Of a stretch of 64,000 bases of DNA, positions 1 to 12,700 are shown in pieces; position 1 is the stretch's first letter, and each line of letters begins with the position of its first letter. The notes under the pieces were generated by a model. That model did not search any database, was not told the origin of the DNA, and saw nothing but the letters and a program-made list of their open reading frames with translations. This DNA comes from Patagioenas fasciata (Eukaryota > Chordata > Aves > Columbiformes > Columbidae): NCBI RefSeq assembly GCF_037038585.1, contig NC_092526.1:35105501-35169500 (forward strand), read 5' to 3'. Made by a program: the position numbers and the translations under genes.

Positions 1-3000
1 CTTGCCAGGGTAGCAGGACAGTTCCTTTATTGCAGCTAGTTGTCCCTTCCCCCAGCTTTGTGGTATCACTGGGCTAGTGACACCTCCTGGGGGCGTTTCT
101 ATAGGGTGTGTCCTATATAAGCACTCAGCAGTGCTTCATACCCAGGGACACTGTCTAGGACACTTAGTGAGGTGCCAGAACTGCTTTCTTCGTCTTCTCC
201 CTTGGCTTTGGGAGTTCTTGCTGAGGCTCTGAGGAGCAGAATGGTATCCTGTCAGGACTTTAGGCAGGAACAACTGCTTGCCAGCTTGTTGCATCCCAGG
301 CTCAGGCAGGGCTCTGTACAAAACTGCCTTTTACCTTGGAGCATCCGGAAAACATAATGGGGCAGCAATTATGGGGTGGGTGCAAGCTTGGGCCTGGGAG
401 ATATGTGGCAAGGAGCCAATTATTGTTAATTAGGCATGTTTCTGTTGGCTAGGCTGGGCTTTTGCTGCTGTGCAGGAATTTGTTTGCACCAGGGGAGCTT
501 TGTGGCTGGCTGAGCCCTGGGAGGCTGCTAGGAGCCATAGCCCAGGCATGCTTGGGTCAGGGTCAGGCCAGAAAAGCTCAAACCAAAGCCTCCTGCTGAG
601 CCAATCCCACTTAAATTTCAGGCCAGGCTTAGCCCACGTGCTTTCCCTGAGACAGTGCTGAGGCATCAGCCCAGGCTGCTCTCCTCTTTGGAGGGATGAG
701 GTTATGCATCCCTGTTCTTATAGGCTGGTCCCTCAGGCTGCTGGTCCCTCATCCCCAGCTCCTTTTGCTCCATCGTGGACATGCACGGGCCACAAAGGGT
801 GACCTGAGCATGGAGGCCATTTGAGAGGGGGACTGATTGTGCCCCAAAGTGATGCCCATCCCACACTATCCCAGCTTGTCCTGCAGTGTATATAGGAATA
901 CATATGGAGGCTACTGCATTTCATAATCAGGGGGGCTGTTCAGTGCACCCCATGCAGCTGAAGAGATCCTGAAAACCTGGAGCGAGACCTCTGCTCATGG
1001 GATGGTGTGAGAGCAGGATGTCAGGACCCCTTGTCAGTGCAGGATGTGACCTGGCCACCTGCAGCACACTCCTCCAGTGGATCTTTATCTCATCTTTGTT
1101 GATGTTTTTGTTCTGTTGCAAAATGGAAGGAGACCTGGAACTTTGCCACATGAAAGGAGACCTGGAGATGAGGTTTCCACTCTGCCACCTCCTGCCTCTG
1201 CAGGATAAAACCAGAGATCCTGCCCTTCATCCCCCCACCAGACAGAACCAGGTAGCCCTTTGCCCACAAATACGGCGTATACAGCCCAGGGGAGTCCCAG
1301 CCCCTGTTGCTTTGTCTAAAACCCGTGAGAAGGCAAAATAAGACAGAGCAGGGGTGGAAAAGCACTGCACTGCCTTTCTGTGGCAGAGCAGGAGCAAGAG
1401 GATCGAGGCTGCCGGCCTGGAGAGAGCAGCCAGATGCCCGGTGCTGCAACCTGCTCAGGAAATGGTCTTTTCGTTAGGCAGCTCTACACAGCTCTAATTA
1501 AATTATGGGATTAAAGCCATCTCATTCCTCACTCATCTGGTGCCAAACGCTTGTTCCAAGGGAGTGCCCTCCATTAAAGGGAAAACTGCCCTCGCAGCGC
1601 TCTGCACCAGCTCATCAAGAGAGTTCAGGCCGCCACAGAGTCACTTTTTGATTGCACTGCATTGCAGATGGGGTGTCTGGAGCGCTGTCATTCTCGTGTG
1701 GCCTTCATCTTCTTTTGGTCCTCGTCTGTCAGCCTTTCAGAAAGCTTTGGGGATGGATAATCCTCTGCTTGCTGCTCTTAGCTTTGTGCAAGTCTGGTCA
1801 GGGTCTGAGCACTGTGCAAAGGGTCAGTTGGTGCAGAGCAGAAAATTCACAGTATGTTCTCACCCAAAGGTTTGAAGAGGACTAAGACCTTGCTGTGCAA
1901 AATGCTCTATAAATATCACAAGGTCTGCAACTGATAGGAAGGGAGGAAAAGTGCACAGGGATCTGACTTGCTAGTAAAGCAAGGAACAAGACCTTACCCT
2001 CTAAGAAGCACAGGCAACCTTAAAAAATAGTTCACAGCAGCCAGTGAAAGAGGAAGCTGTAAGATGCAAAAGGGAGTTCCTTTGAATTTACTTCTGTTGC
2101 TTGTAGTTCTTGTTGACTGATGATATAAATTTCCTGTGTCAGGGCAGACCTAGGCTGTGCCTGGTAATTAGAGATTTGGGTAGTTTCTCAGCTTACTCCT
2201 TGGCACTGTTTTTTTTTCTGTTGCTTCACAGAGGAGTTGCCAGGGAAAGCTGGTGCTGATGGAAAGGCTCCTCTCCTTCCACCATGCTCCTCGCACCGTG
2301 CATTATCATCACACTTTGGGGAGCTGGGTAACCTGCAGCTTAGTGAAGCAAGATCCCTTTGGCATGGCCCATGTGCAGAAAAGCACGGACTTTCCAACAT
2401 GGTACCTGTGCTCTCTTATTTATTAAACATGCACATTGCAGCTTGCTCCTTTCACCAGTAGAAATATGGGTGATTAGATCATGAAAGCACCTCCTGTGCT
2501 GCAAAGCATGGTCCTGATGAGGACTAATCAGAAGAATACAGCTCTTTGAAACCTTTCTGCTGTGTTATTTATCAATTCCTGCTTCCCAGTGAGCTGCTGC
2601 TTGCAGGCTGCAATGAGAAGGTCTATTGGTGCTGCATTGCACACACAACCCAGCTGGAGGGAAGGACAGAAGGCATCTCCCAGTGTGAGCAACTGGCTCT
2701 TTCTTTGCAAGGCATGTGCCAACTTTCTCGTGCCCTTTGCAATGTTGTATTTTCCTCCAATACGGACTGAACGTGGCTATTTTGGCTGGGTCATTAGGGT
2801 AGATAAAACTATAGTTTCCCTTGCTGATTGTTCAGTGTGAAAGCCTATTGAAGTTCTTCTTGGTAGGGCTGCTGCTATGAATGGCATGAATTTAACCTCA
2901 GCTGTCTCCCCCATTCAGTCACTGAGCTGCATAATCGGAGAAGTAGTTTTTTCCTGTCTTTTGACTTCTTGGCTGGAGGCATAGTATGTCTTAGTTTTAA

Positions 3001-3132
3001 TATACTGCCTTTTCTTCTGGACAAGCTCTCAATCTCTTCTGCTTTTGTAGAGTTGAATAAAACAGAGAAAATCCTGTCTGAAAAGGAGCATCTTCCCACA
3101 AATTGAATTCATCCTTGCAGATGGTCAAACTG
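1..3132. other. Intergenic, no gene seen
   Basis: No coding region, RNA gene or dated repeat is supported. A TATATAA at 114-120 is followed by the small inverted repeat GCACTCAGCAGTGC (121-134), but there is no other promoter sign. AAGGAGACCTGGA occurs twice about 27 bases apart (near 1128 and 1155). Confidence 0.6.
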
Positions 3133-3250
3133 CATTTGGACACAGCTATGAGCAACTGGATCTATCTGGACTTACCTTGAGCAGGGGTTTGGACCAGTGG
3201 TCTCCAGAGGTCCTTTCAAACTAAATTACTCTGGTTCTGAGATTCCTGTC
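3133..3250 (+). mobile_element. Old CR1 3'-end fragment
   Basis: TTGAGCAGGGGTTTGGACCAG, TGGTCTCCAGAGGTCC and TTTCAAACTAAATTACTCTG follow the CR1 3' UTR order, with clear divergence. The tail octamers are nearly lost. Upstream similarity (ACACAGCTATGAGCAACT) extends the match to about 3133. It is older than the copies at 41 and 46 kb, judging by divergence. Confidence 0.75.
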
Positions 3251-6200
3251 TCCTGCAGGGCCACATTGCTCCCATTTCCCTCCCTTCCCTGCTCTGTTGG
3301 TTCTCAGCAGTGACCCAATTCAGGAGTGAACTGACTAACCCCAACATGAGAAAGGGCATCCCCTAATGCTGTTGAGATCCTGATCCACATGCAGAGATCA
3401 GGAGGGAAGCCTTCAAGCTTTAGAGCCGGGACCAAATATTTACCCTGCACATACTATGTCTCAGGCAATTAAGGGAAATGAACCAAAAGCAGGGTGGTGA
3501 GAGAAGCTGTTTGCTTTTCAAACCGGACCAGCAAGTGCATATTAAATTACCTGTACACTTGGTAATATTTAGCCATAAATCTTACTAACAGTGCTCTGCA
3601 GTAATGCAGATATGAAGGAAGGGAAATATAAGGAAACAAAATGAGGAGGGGACGGGTTTGGAATGATAAAGAGAAAAGGATGCGAACTCTGGCTGATCGC
3701 TCAGTTTGCAGCTGAAGGTTTTTATAGGAAGGGCTTCAGCTCTGTGAGGAAATCAGCTGGAACAGGTCTGGCAGGATGGCTCTCCAAGTGAGAGCTCTTC
3801 TTGCAGAATACAAATGATTTGTATCCAAAATAGAGTGGCTAGAAGCAGCTATTTCAGGAGCTCTCCCTGCACTAGGGCAGGAGCGGGGAGGTGGAGGGAG
3901 CAGAATATAAAACAACACCTGTCTTGGAGAAGAGGTGTGATCTGAAAGGTTGGAGGGCTGATCTTTGTGGTAGCTTGTGTCTGAATAGCTGGGGTTTGTT
4001 TTTCATTTGTTGCTTTTTTTGCTACTTTTTATTTTTTTTCCTGCCTCTGATATGAGAACAGAATGCTGTCCCCATATCCCTAACGCAGCTGGCTTTGTGA
4101 CCCCCTTGGGAGGTGTGCTGAGGAGTGATGAAAAAGAGAAGCACCCCTGTTTGCAGAGGGATGCCAGCTTTGCAAGCTGTCTGTGCCCTCACTGCAGCTC
4201 TCCCAGCCACACGACCCAGTGCCAATGCTTTATGCTCTTACTGCTGGTCGCCAGGAGCAATTAACTAGCAAACAGAGTGAGGACAAAAGGCTAGCATGAT
4301 TTGCAGCCTCGCAGGAGGATACTCCCAGCCCTTCCCCAGGCTGAAGGACTGAGTTTATCTGGTGCCCAAGCCACCCACCAACCCCCTGATGGACTGTGGC
4401 ACCAGGAGATGCCATGCTGTGAACTGCGCAGCATTGGTACCCATCCCTGCATCCAGCCAGCGGGTACCAGCATTATAGGCATGCCCTGGTTTGCCACAGC
4501 CCAGTTTGCCAGCAGGCTCCAGCCCCCAGTGTTAATTTTGGCCAGAGATTCACCTGGCTCAGTTGAGGAGGAGCCACACTGGACAGTTTCTCTGCTCCGA
4601 GACGGGCACCGTGCCACGCGCCAAGCCGGCTCGCTGCCAGGAGCAGCAGGTCCTGGCGGGGGCTGGGACAGGATGGCTCGCCCATCAAGAAGCTTCCCAC
4701 CAGCCAGGCACCATGGCAGCCTCCAAGCACCCCTCCTCAAATGTCAGCTGCCGTATGCACCTTTTCCCTCCATGGGTGCAAGCTGGCAATGTGAGAAATT
4801 GCGCCTCAGGCATGCTGTTTCCCCAGGAGCTGGGAGAAGGTTTTGCAGACAGCAAGGCAGTGCCCTGGGGCACGTTTCCAGCTCCTCGCAATCAGCTTCG
4901 TGGTGATGCTGAATCCCCAGGCTCCAGCTCTGCCATTGCACCAGCAGCTCCAGTTTGGTTAGGGACCATGTGTCCTTATGGCATGAGGGGTCAGCACATG
5001 CAAACCACAGCTCACTCTCTTCTCCCCTCATCTGAACGGTAAAGAAGGGCTGCAAAAAGCTGCTGCAAAGTTCCTGCTTTGCAGGGGAACTGCCGGAACA
5101 TGCCTGTTCATGCTAGGAGAGGACTTGGACAAAGCAGCCAGGAGTGCTTTAAACAAACCAAGGTGATGCCCAGACCCATAGTTGCCATGTGTTTCCTGCA
5201 GGACAGGGTATCAGTCCAGGGCACTGTTAAATAGCACCGTATCAAGCCCTTTGTTTCTGGTTATCAGCTGGTGACAAAGGCTGGTGGCAGGAAGAAAGCC
5301 AGGATTTAAAAGCTGTGATTCGAACCCGGCTCAGCTGTTTGCTTCTGGGTCATGTATGAGGCCACGCAGAGCTTATTTTCAGAGTCGGACTTAGAAGTGG
5401 TTGAAGCCTGATGAATCTATACTTGGGATAGCAAGTGATCATGGCAGTCACCACTCCTCACATGGAGGAATTTAGGGGGCAAGAAGATAATCTGTTTTGC
5501 TCTTGTTTTTTCTTTTCAGATGTAGTAATGTTTCACTGAAACACCAAGTTTTCTTTTTTATTAGTGAGTGCTAGAAAGTATTTCAGAAAGCCTCCCTTGT
5601 CAGCATGCTGTTCCTTTCCAAACCTTGCTCTTGCATCAGCCAGGTGTGCCTGCTGCCTGCGATGAAGCAAAGCCAAAGTGAAGCCTTCCAGACCTCCCAA
5701 AACAAACTGGCATGGCTACAGTCAGCTCTTGCTTTGGCAGCCCAAGCTGCCCGTGTGGCTGCCATGGATGAAAACACGCTGGACCATCAGCCAGGCTGCA
5801 CTGCTGATCCTAGCTAACAAACAGCCCTTGGGACTGGCAGGATCCAATATTTCTGTTTTCTGACGTGTGACTCAGTGCACAGGCAGGAGCAAGGCACTAC
5901 CTTGGGAAATCAGTGTGGCACCATGCAACTGCTGCTTGTTCCTTATGTAGGGAGTGAATGTGATGCCCTCTCTTTGACTGATGCAGAAGCAGCCCATTAA
6001 CCAGACCAATGTTGAGCGAGGTTCCATGCAGCTCTTGCCGGTTATACCTTTGCCTGAGATCTGCTCTCTGCACAGATTGCACATCTATGGGGGAAGCAGC
6101 TGATTTGGATGGCTGGAGGGACATGCTGCTTTGCAGCGCTCCGGGGGAGCCTGCTGTTAAATTCCACTGTAACAGTGCGCCGGTCACAGAACATTAAATA

Positions 6201-9200
6201 GCAAGGTCACCTGGGCATCTCCTGTCAGGGACCTTGCCAGAGCACAACCATATATGTCTTGTAGCTTTTTACTAGCTCAGCTTCGATCCGCAGATAAACC
6301 CCTGTCTCATCTCTCCTCCTGGGGAGAGCAGTGGCTGTAGACATTGCTCTACTTTGTTTGTTCACCAGCTGCGTTGCTCTGTGGTGAGGAGCTGTGGAGA
6401 CCCCCTGCCTGGGGATGTGCACATGCAGGGACACCTTCCTCTGCCCATCATGGTCCCAAGGAACGGGCCAGGCTTCTCCTGTACTAACTACCTCTTCCTT
6501 GGGTAGGATTTCTCCCAACCTTGCAAGCTTGCAAGTTGACTGTGCTGACGGCCTGGGTGAAGAGCAAGTTAGGAAAGCATCTTTTAAAGTGTTTTGTTGA
6601 TGCATTTACCCTATTTTTGTCAAGCCTGAGGGAGCTGATATGCAACTGAAAACAGTTTCAGTTGCTTTTAAGTTCCTCCAGGGCTGCTCTAGGCAGGCAG
6701 CTTCAGGAAAGCCAATCTGAATTGACTTCCAAATTAGACCAATTAAACCAAATGAAGTCTTTGCAGGGAAGAGCCCCTGGATGAATCATGCACTCAGCTC
6801 AGGGTAGTTGTCATGCTACGGTGGGAATGAGATGATTTACCACTGTCACCCAAAACTACTCCCTCCTTTCCATTTGCCATGAGGCAGCAGTCTACACCTG
6901 GGATGTCCCATGTCATTGTGACATGCTTTTGGTGTCCACTTGTAGCTTCTACCTGTGCCTGCTTGGTCTCACTCAGAATTACTGGTGTCAATTTGATGCA
7001 GCTTACTTCACTGTGAATCACAGCTATGTTAATCCTTCTTAAGCATAGCCACAGAGAGATTTAATGCAATTTAGCTGGGAAGCTTCACATTTAAAAGAGG
7101 CTAACATTTCTGGGGCTCCTGGTGCAGGATGTCTCACTGTCCAGTGGCCACAGCCAGCAGCTGCGCTTCTATAGTGCTTGTCTGCATGGGTTGAAATCCT
7201 GGTCCAGAGTCAAGGCTTGTTCTCTGAGTAAGCCTGCTATTTTATGTGCCTGGACTTGGGGATAGTTTGTAGGATCATATCCCAAGGGTTGGGGAAAGAC
7301 AACAAAGACATTCCAATCTGTGCAAGTTATGCTGCAATCATATAGCCAAGTTCCGTCGAAAGAGGTCTGTGTCTCTTGTGAGAAACTTCTAAGGGGTCTG
7401 CAGACAGGTAAAAAGCAGGATTGTGGAGAGGCCAAGGCATTCTGAGGCAGTACCTAGCTTTCCCTGAGCCCCAACCAGCTGTTCATCCCATCCCAGTGTC
7501 TGCAGTGCATGAACAAGTTTCTCTGCTCTCAGTATGAGAGTTTGCAGGGTTTTCAGAAGATCACTTCACTGTCAAAAATTGTAGGGGTTTGCTGAATGTT
7601 GCAGTGGATTTAAATGGGAAGTAGCTGGAATATTGCTGTCTGACTTCTACATCTGCATGCTGAATACATGGGGACAAGTGTTGCCTTGTGTTTGGCTTGC
7701 AAGGTCTTAGGCAAGGGGTATGTGCTTGGGAGCAAGGTGGGATTTGGAGTCCTTCTCACACTCAAAACTTTGAAGTGTTGATTTCTATACTTACCAAAGC
7801 AGAAGCCAGCTTTGCAATGTCAGAAATTCATGCAGGACAGATTTGCAAGCTGACCTAGAGCAAAGCAAGGAGAAGAAAGTACTAAATGGGGCAAGAATTG
7901 CTTATTTCACAACAATTACCAAGAAATACTGAACTGAAATATTCCCTAAGGACAGGGCGAAAAAGTCAAACCAAAGCAATTGTCACTGCTTTTTGACCTG
8001 GAAGTCAGATGTTGCATCTCTCCTTGGGGATGTTTCTGTTCCTCTGACTGGTTCCTGACCTTTCTCAGAGGTCTCCAACCCCAGATGAGAGGGAAAGGGG
8101 CTTTTCCATGCCTCTCTTCTGCTTGCTATTGCCTCTGTTGCTTTCCCTCAGAAATTGTCACTGTCAATGTATGTAGCAGAGGTGTTTGCTTGTTTTTTGG
8201 TGCCATACACTGGCACCTCAGCCCACCAGGAGCACGGATGCGCTGTATTCTATCAGTCCTCTGCACATTTGATGTTCTTGGCCAAGCTGGCCAGAGCAGT
8301 GCCTTGGGGAGGGACAGTGTGTGGAAGTTGAAAGCTCAGTGCTGGCCAAGTATTGGCCGTCAAAGTGGGCTCATACTCCTAGTTTAATTGGTGTCTTCTT
8401 GTAAAGCCTGGAATTGTCTTCGTTTTACAAAAGCAATGGCTGCAGAGAGCAGCTTTTGGCAGCAGTGGGTCAGATCCCCAGCAGGGGAGAGCTGATCCTG
8501 TTGAGCTGTTTTCCAGATGCGTCAGCCCAGATCCTCTGGTCTTTTGAGGGTGTAGAAGCAAATGGCCCAAAATCCTGCAATTCTGCTGCACATAATCCAC
8601 CTCTGGGAGTCAGGAGCAAGGCTGGTGGGCAATGTCCTGCTTGCAGCCTGGCCATAGTCATGGACTTGAAGGAGGGTGTGTTTCTCTTTAGTGGATAAAG
8701 ACCAAGCCAAGCTCTTGATGAGCCTCCAAGTATCTGATGGGAGCAGCTATGAGTGGAGTCTGAGGGGAGGTGAAAACAATGCCTTGTACCTGCACGGCAG
8801 CCACAGACACCCTGGCATCATCTCAGGGTGCTTTCAGAGCCACCATCATTCCCATGGACCTGAAAGGAAAGTTTTCAACATGGTCCTCTTGCAGGGAAGG
8901 TCAAAGAGGGGCAGGAGAAATAGTTTGGTTCATGGTTGCATTGGCTTTGAAGCCTCAAGCTTTGCTGGAGGATTCTCAGTAGACCTTGTTTAGTGTTTTT
9001 GCAGGATGGAAAATAGATGCAGGCTGTAGGCAAAGTGGTCTTCTTTCTTCTTCATCTCTATATTTTTTTTTTTAACCAGGCTCTAAAGCCCTTTCCTGAG
9101 TCCTTGGATTGCTGTTTCCTTGCGTTTGTTTTCTGGTACTTTCACTGCTGCTAATTTGGAGGGGAAATGTGATGAAAGAGAAGTGGAAGGAGAGGTTTCT

Positions 9201-9529
9201 TTTTTTGTTCCTTTTTCTTGAAGCCAGAAAAGAGAAAATACAAAATACAAAATAACATGAAAATGCCCCAATTCTTTCAAAATATCTCCTTGCCAATTTT
9301 CACTCTCAATTACAGATTTCGTACCTCAGCAAAAAAGTAAACTGTATATCTCCTGTAGAAATACAGGGGCATTTTCCTTTGTCCACACTGGCTTGGGTAC
9401 TGACCTAGGGATATGGGAAGTCTTTCCTTTGACTTCGTCAGCTTTGAAAGACCCATTGTTTCTTAACAGCAATCCTTTATGCTGACGTGCACTTTTCATG
9501 TGCATCTGTCAACAGGGGAGGGGGAAATT
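3251..9529. other. Intergenic, no gene seen
   Basis: It contains a possible SINE relic (5263-5345), T-rich patches near 4014-4040 and 9061-9073, and a GC-richer stretch at 4300-5050 that is CpG-poor and therefore not a promoter island. The 201-codon plus-strand frame there lacks protein-like character and is judged random. Confidence 0.6.
5263..5345 (+). mobile_element. Possible tRNA-derived SINE (MIR-like) relic
   Basis: AGCTGGTGACAAAGGCTGG and TGGCAGGAAGAAAGCCAGGA are followed by GTGATTCGAACCCGGCTCAG. The last part resembles the ATTCGAACCC step of MIR, itself a tRNA-like B-box reverse complement. No tRNA cloverleaf is seen. The match is short and could be chance. Confidence 0.3.
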
Positions 9530-9790
9530 ATTGAAATGGGTAATAACGGAGATGAAAACAATCCATGCTGGTCTCTGGATAATAACCAGCTGACATTAAG
9601 CCTAAGCCCAGCTGATAACAGTTAATAATAAATGGGCATTAATTAAAGCTAAATTACAGGGGAAGGTGCAGGCTTGGCTCTCAATCCAGTTAAAGCCCTG
9701 TAATTCATAACGGAGAGAATGTGTCCAGCCTGTGAATAAATGATCAAAGGCTAGTTAAGTCAACATCAGGGCTGTGTAATAGTGTAGATG
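9530..9790. promoter_or_regulatory. Candidate conserved non-coding element / enhancer (A)
   Basis: A non-repetitive AT-rich block with dense developmental factor motifs: AATAACCAGCTGACATTAAG, GCATTAATTAAAGC (homeodomain TAATTA), AGCTGATAAC (GATA-like), GTTAATAATAAAT (HNF1/HOX-like) and TGATCAAAGG with the TCF/LEF core ATCAAAG at 9743-9749. Such blocks in gene deserts beside developmental genes are often conserved enhancers. No alignment was possible here. Confidence 0.35.
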
Positions 9791-12700
9791 ATGCCTCGAT
9801 AGGGAAGAGACAGAGGAGGATTAACAGATCACTGGGGCCAGATGGTTCATTGGGTTTGCCATGCAGCGTGCCAGCGAGATACATGGTGGTGGATATGAGA
9901 GCTCAGCGCCGAACTATGGTGTGGCTTCAGAAGGCCTAGGGACAAGCCTGAAGGGAGGCTATGGACCTGATGGGAGGAAGATGTTAATCATGAGCCCCTC
10001 ATGTTAACAACATGAAGGAAAGGGCCCTAGGAAAGTTGGTAGGGTCTCTGGATGGTGGACTCCAAGGGAGTTTGGACAACCATTGGTGACATGTCATTAA
10101 AAGACAACCAAGAACAAGCAAGGTGCTGATGATGGCTGTGGTCAAAAGCCTCCACTGCATCTCAGAAACAGTGTCACTCCCACTCTAACATTTACTTTGG
10201 TATTTAAACAGGGCTGTCCCTGGAGGTGATTTCCACTTAGACTTGTCGTTCAGCTCCCAAGCCAGAAACAGTTCCAGTCTGAGCAGCCCCACAAAGGGAG
10301 CCCAGTACAGAGTCAGAGAGTAAAGAGGAGCAACCAGGCCAGCAAGTTCTGAGGGGCTGGGAAATACAACTGTAAAAACATGGCTTTACCAGGGCTGAAG
10401 GGAAGCACCTACAGGCATACCCTCTCCCTGGCCATGCCTGGGGCCAAGCTGGCTCTCAGCTGTTCTTGCAGCATGACCGCCCCAGGGAGTTTTGCACCAC
10501 AGTGTTGTGAAGGATGCTGCACTGTCTGTGAAGCAGAGAGAGATGACAGCTGCTTGTGCCACTCCCAGAAGCAAAACTGAGGCTGGTGGAAGTTCAGACC
10601 TGACTGTGATGTGCCCTTTGAGGAGGGGGAGTCAGAAGAAACACTGATGCCCTTGAAGTTGACAAGATCACTGACAAGGGAGCAGTCACTCACTGGGATC
10701 TACTGAGGATGTGATCCACGTGATGCAGGTGGAGAACATACCACCATCTCTGACAGCACCAGCAGCACTGACAAACTGAGGAGAACAAGCCACGTGATGG
10801 CTGAGGGTCATTGACCAGTGAATGCTGGAAGTATTCATCTGAACCAACAGCCCCAGAGTGTTCACACACTCGGGGACAAAAGACTCAGTTTTAAATCTCA
10901 TGGTGTTTAGAGAAGCTTTAGAGTGTGCCACCTCCCAGAACCACCAGTTATGGGGAAAAGACAATGTTTTGAAAGCTTGGAGTGTTTAAGGCACACTCAG
11001 ACCTTCAGATGTGTCCCACAAATGATCTTCAAAAGCTACACAGCATCAACGATACTCTGAAAATGCTGCTCTGGTCCAAAGAAACTCTACTTGTTCTCTG
11101 CCTGTTTCTTCTACATCTTGTCTGCAGAGCAGCTGATCCAGATGTGCTATTCAAGATTAAAGGTAATGTTCTCACTCATGAATAAATGTGGGGGGGTTTT
11201 TTTGTGTAATATAATGAAGACAATGTGTCTTTGCATTTTGGCTCAATACAGCTTTGCATTACAAGTATCCACAGAGGTAATTCAGAAGCACGCTCTAGTT
11301 GAGACTTGCACCCTGTGTAATTACCCACCAGGTGTAGGCTGGTCCTTGTGGCACTCATGTGAAGTGCAAGCTGGAGGATGGCTGACACAGCTGAGGCCTT
11401 GGGGCTTGCTGGGACCAGATGAGTGCCAGTTTGCACCAACCCTGGTGGTAGGAGCCAGGGTAAAGAAGCTGGCAAAGTTTACTCTCCTTTGCACAGCTTT
11501 GTCAGAAACAGCCAGTTACTGAATTGGAGCAGTATTTCTTAAATGGTACGGCCCAGGCTTTCCACATTTGCGTGTGCCTGCATGCAGAGCAGCTCTGTAC
11601 AAAGGATGCTCCACACATACCATGCTGATGGGCAAGGCTGGGTTTGCTACAGCATGGCTATGCTGTCTTCAAGAAGCAGCAAGAGGGAACCTGACTCCCC
11701 AGATACAAATGCAGTCATGAAGAATGAGCCAAGCTTGGAAATATTTTTATTGTCCTCTTCCAAACAAATCCGTATTTGCAGAGGCTTGATCTTTCCATGT
11801 TTCTAGGTGCCAGACCTGGGTGTTGCTGACAGCAAGAGCAATTCTGGGGGAATGTTCAGTTGAGGCTTAGTAGTCCTGGAAAGAAACCAAAAGCTTTTAG
11901 TCCTCAGTAGTGCAATGGACTGAGCTCCCCCCCAATTTCCTCAATGGACTGGCACCCTTGGCACCCAGACCTGATGTGAACATCTGATGTGATTCTGAAG
12001 GCACTGCTTAAAGAGCCTGCCTCTGATTTTATTTTCCTTCTAACAGAAGTGTCAATATTAAAGACTCCAGTGTGATTATGAGGTCCTGTTGTGTAGGAAA
12101 TTGCCTTCAATACATTTGGCTGTACCAGATGATTTCTTTCCCTTCCTGACCTCCAGAGATTATTCTGGAAAAACAGTTCTCAAGGTGTTATGGCAGGAGG
12201 AATAAAAATAGCCAAACAGATGAGCTGGTCTCTCTATTGGTACAAATACTTGCAAGTGCTTATAGTGCAGAGAAAATTAAGCCTGTAGCAGGAAACAGAG
12301 GGAACCCTATACAAAAGAAGGAAATTTGGGAAGAATGACTAATCTAGGAGAGGAAACTAGGTGCTGCGGCCTGCTGTTAGCAATGCAAGTGTCTCTCAGA
12401 GCATCAAGCTGATGTGCAAGTTGTGCAGGGCACCAGGGCACAACACCCCAGTATAGCTGATCATTCCTGGTGGAGCAGGGCTGCTAGCATCTCCCAGGGC
12501 TTTCAGAGACAGAGGCTCAGAGGGCTTGAGTGCTCCATCTAAAGAATGGTGCGAGATGGCATTCAAAAATGCCTCTAAAATGGCAACCTGAGAACTGCTT
12601 ACATCTGGATGTCATCAAGGTGATTTAGGAGGTAAGCCGAATTTAAACTTCCAGTGCTGGAAACTGTTGCTTTTGGGAGGAATGATGACCCTCTCAGACG

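Noticed and set aside
114-134. TATATAA with a small inverted repeat as a promoter
   Set aside because: No supporting initiator, CpG content or downstream exon.
4301-4906. 201-codon plus-strand frame
   Set aside because: No family resemblance, Cys/Ser/Pro/Gln-rich noise-like composition, overlapping frames of similar length on the other strand, and the length is reachable by chance in 64 kb.
5310-5335. tRNA-like B-box ATTCGAACCC
   Set aside because: No A box at the right spacing and no cloverleaf. More likely part of an old SINE or chance.
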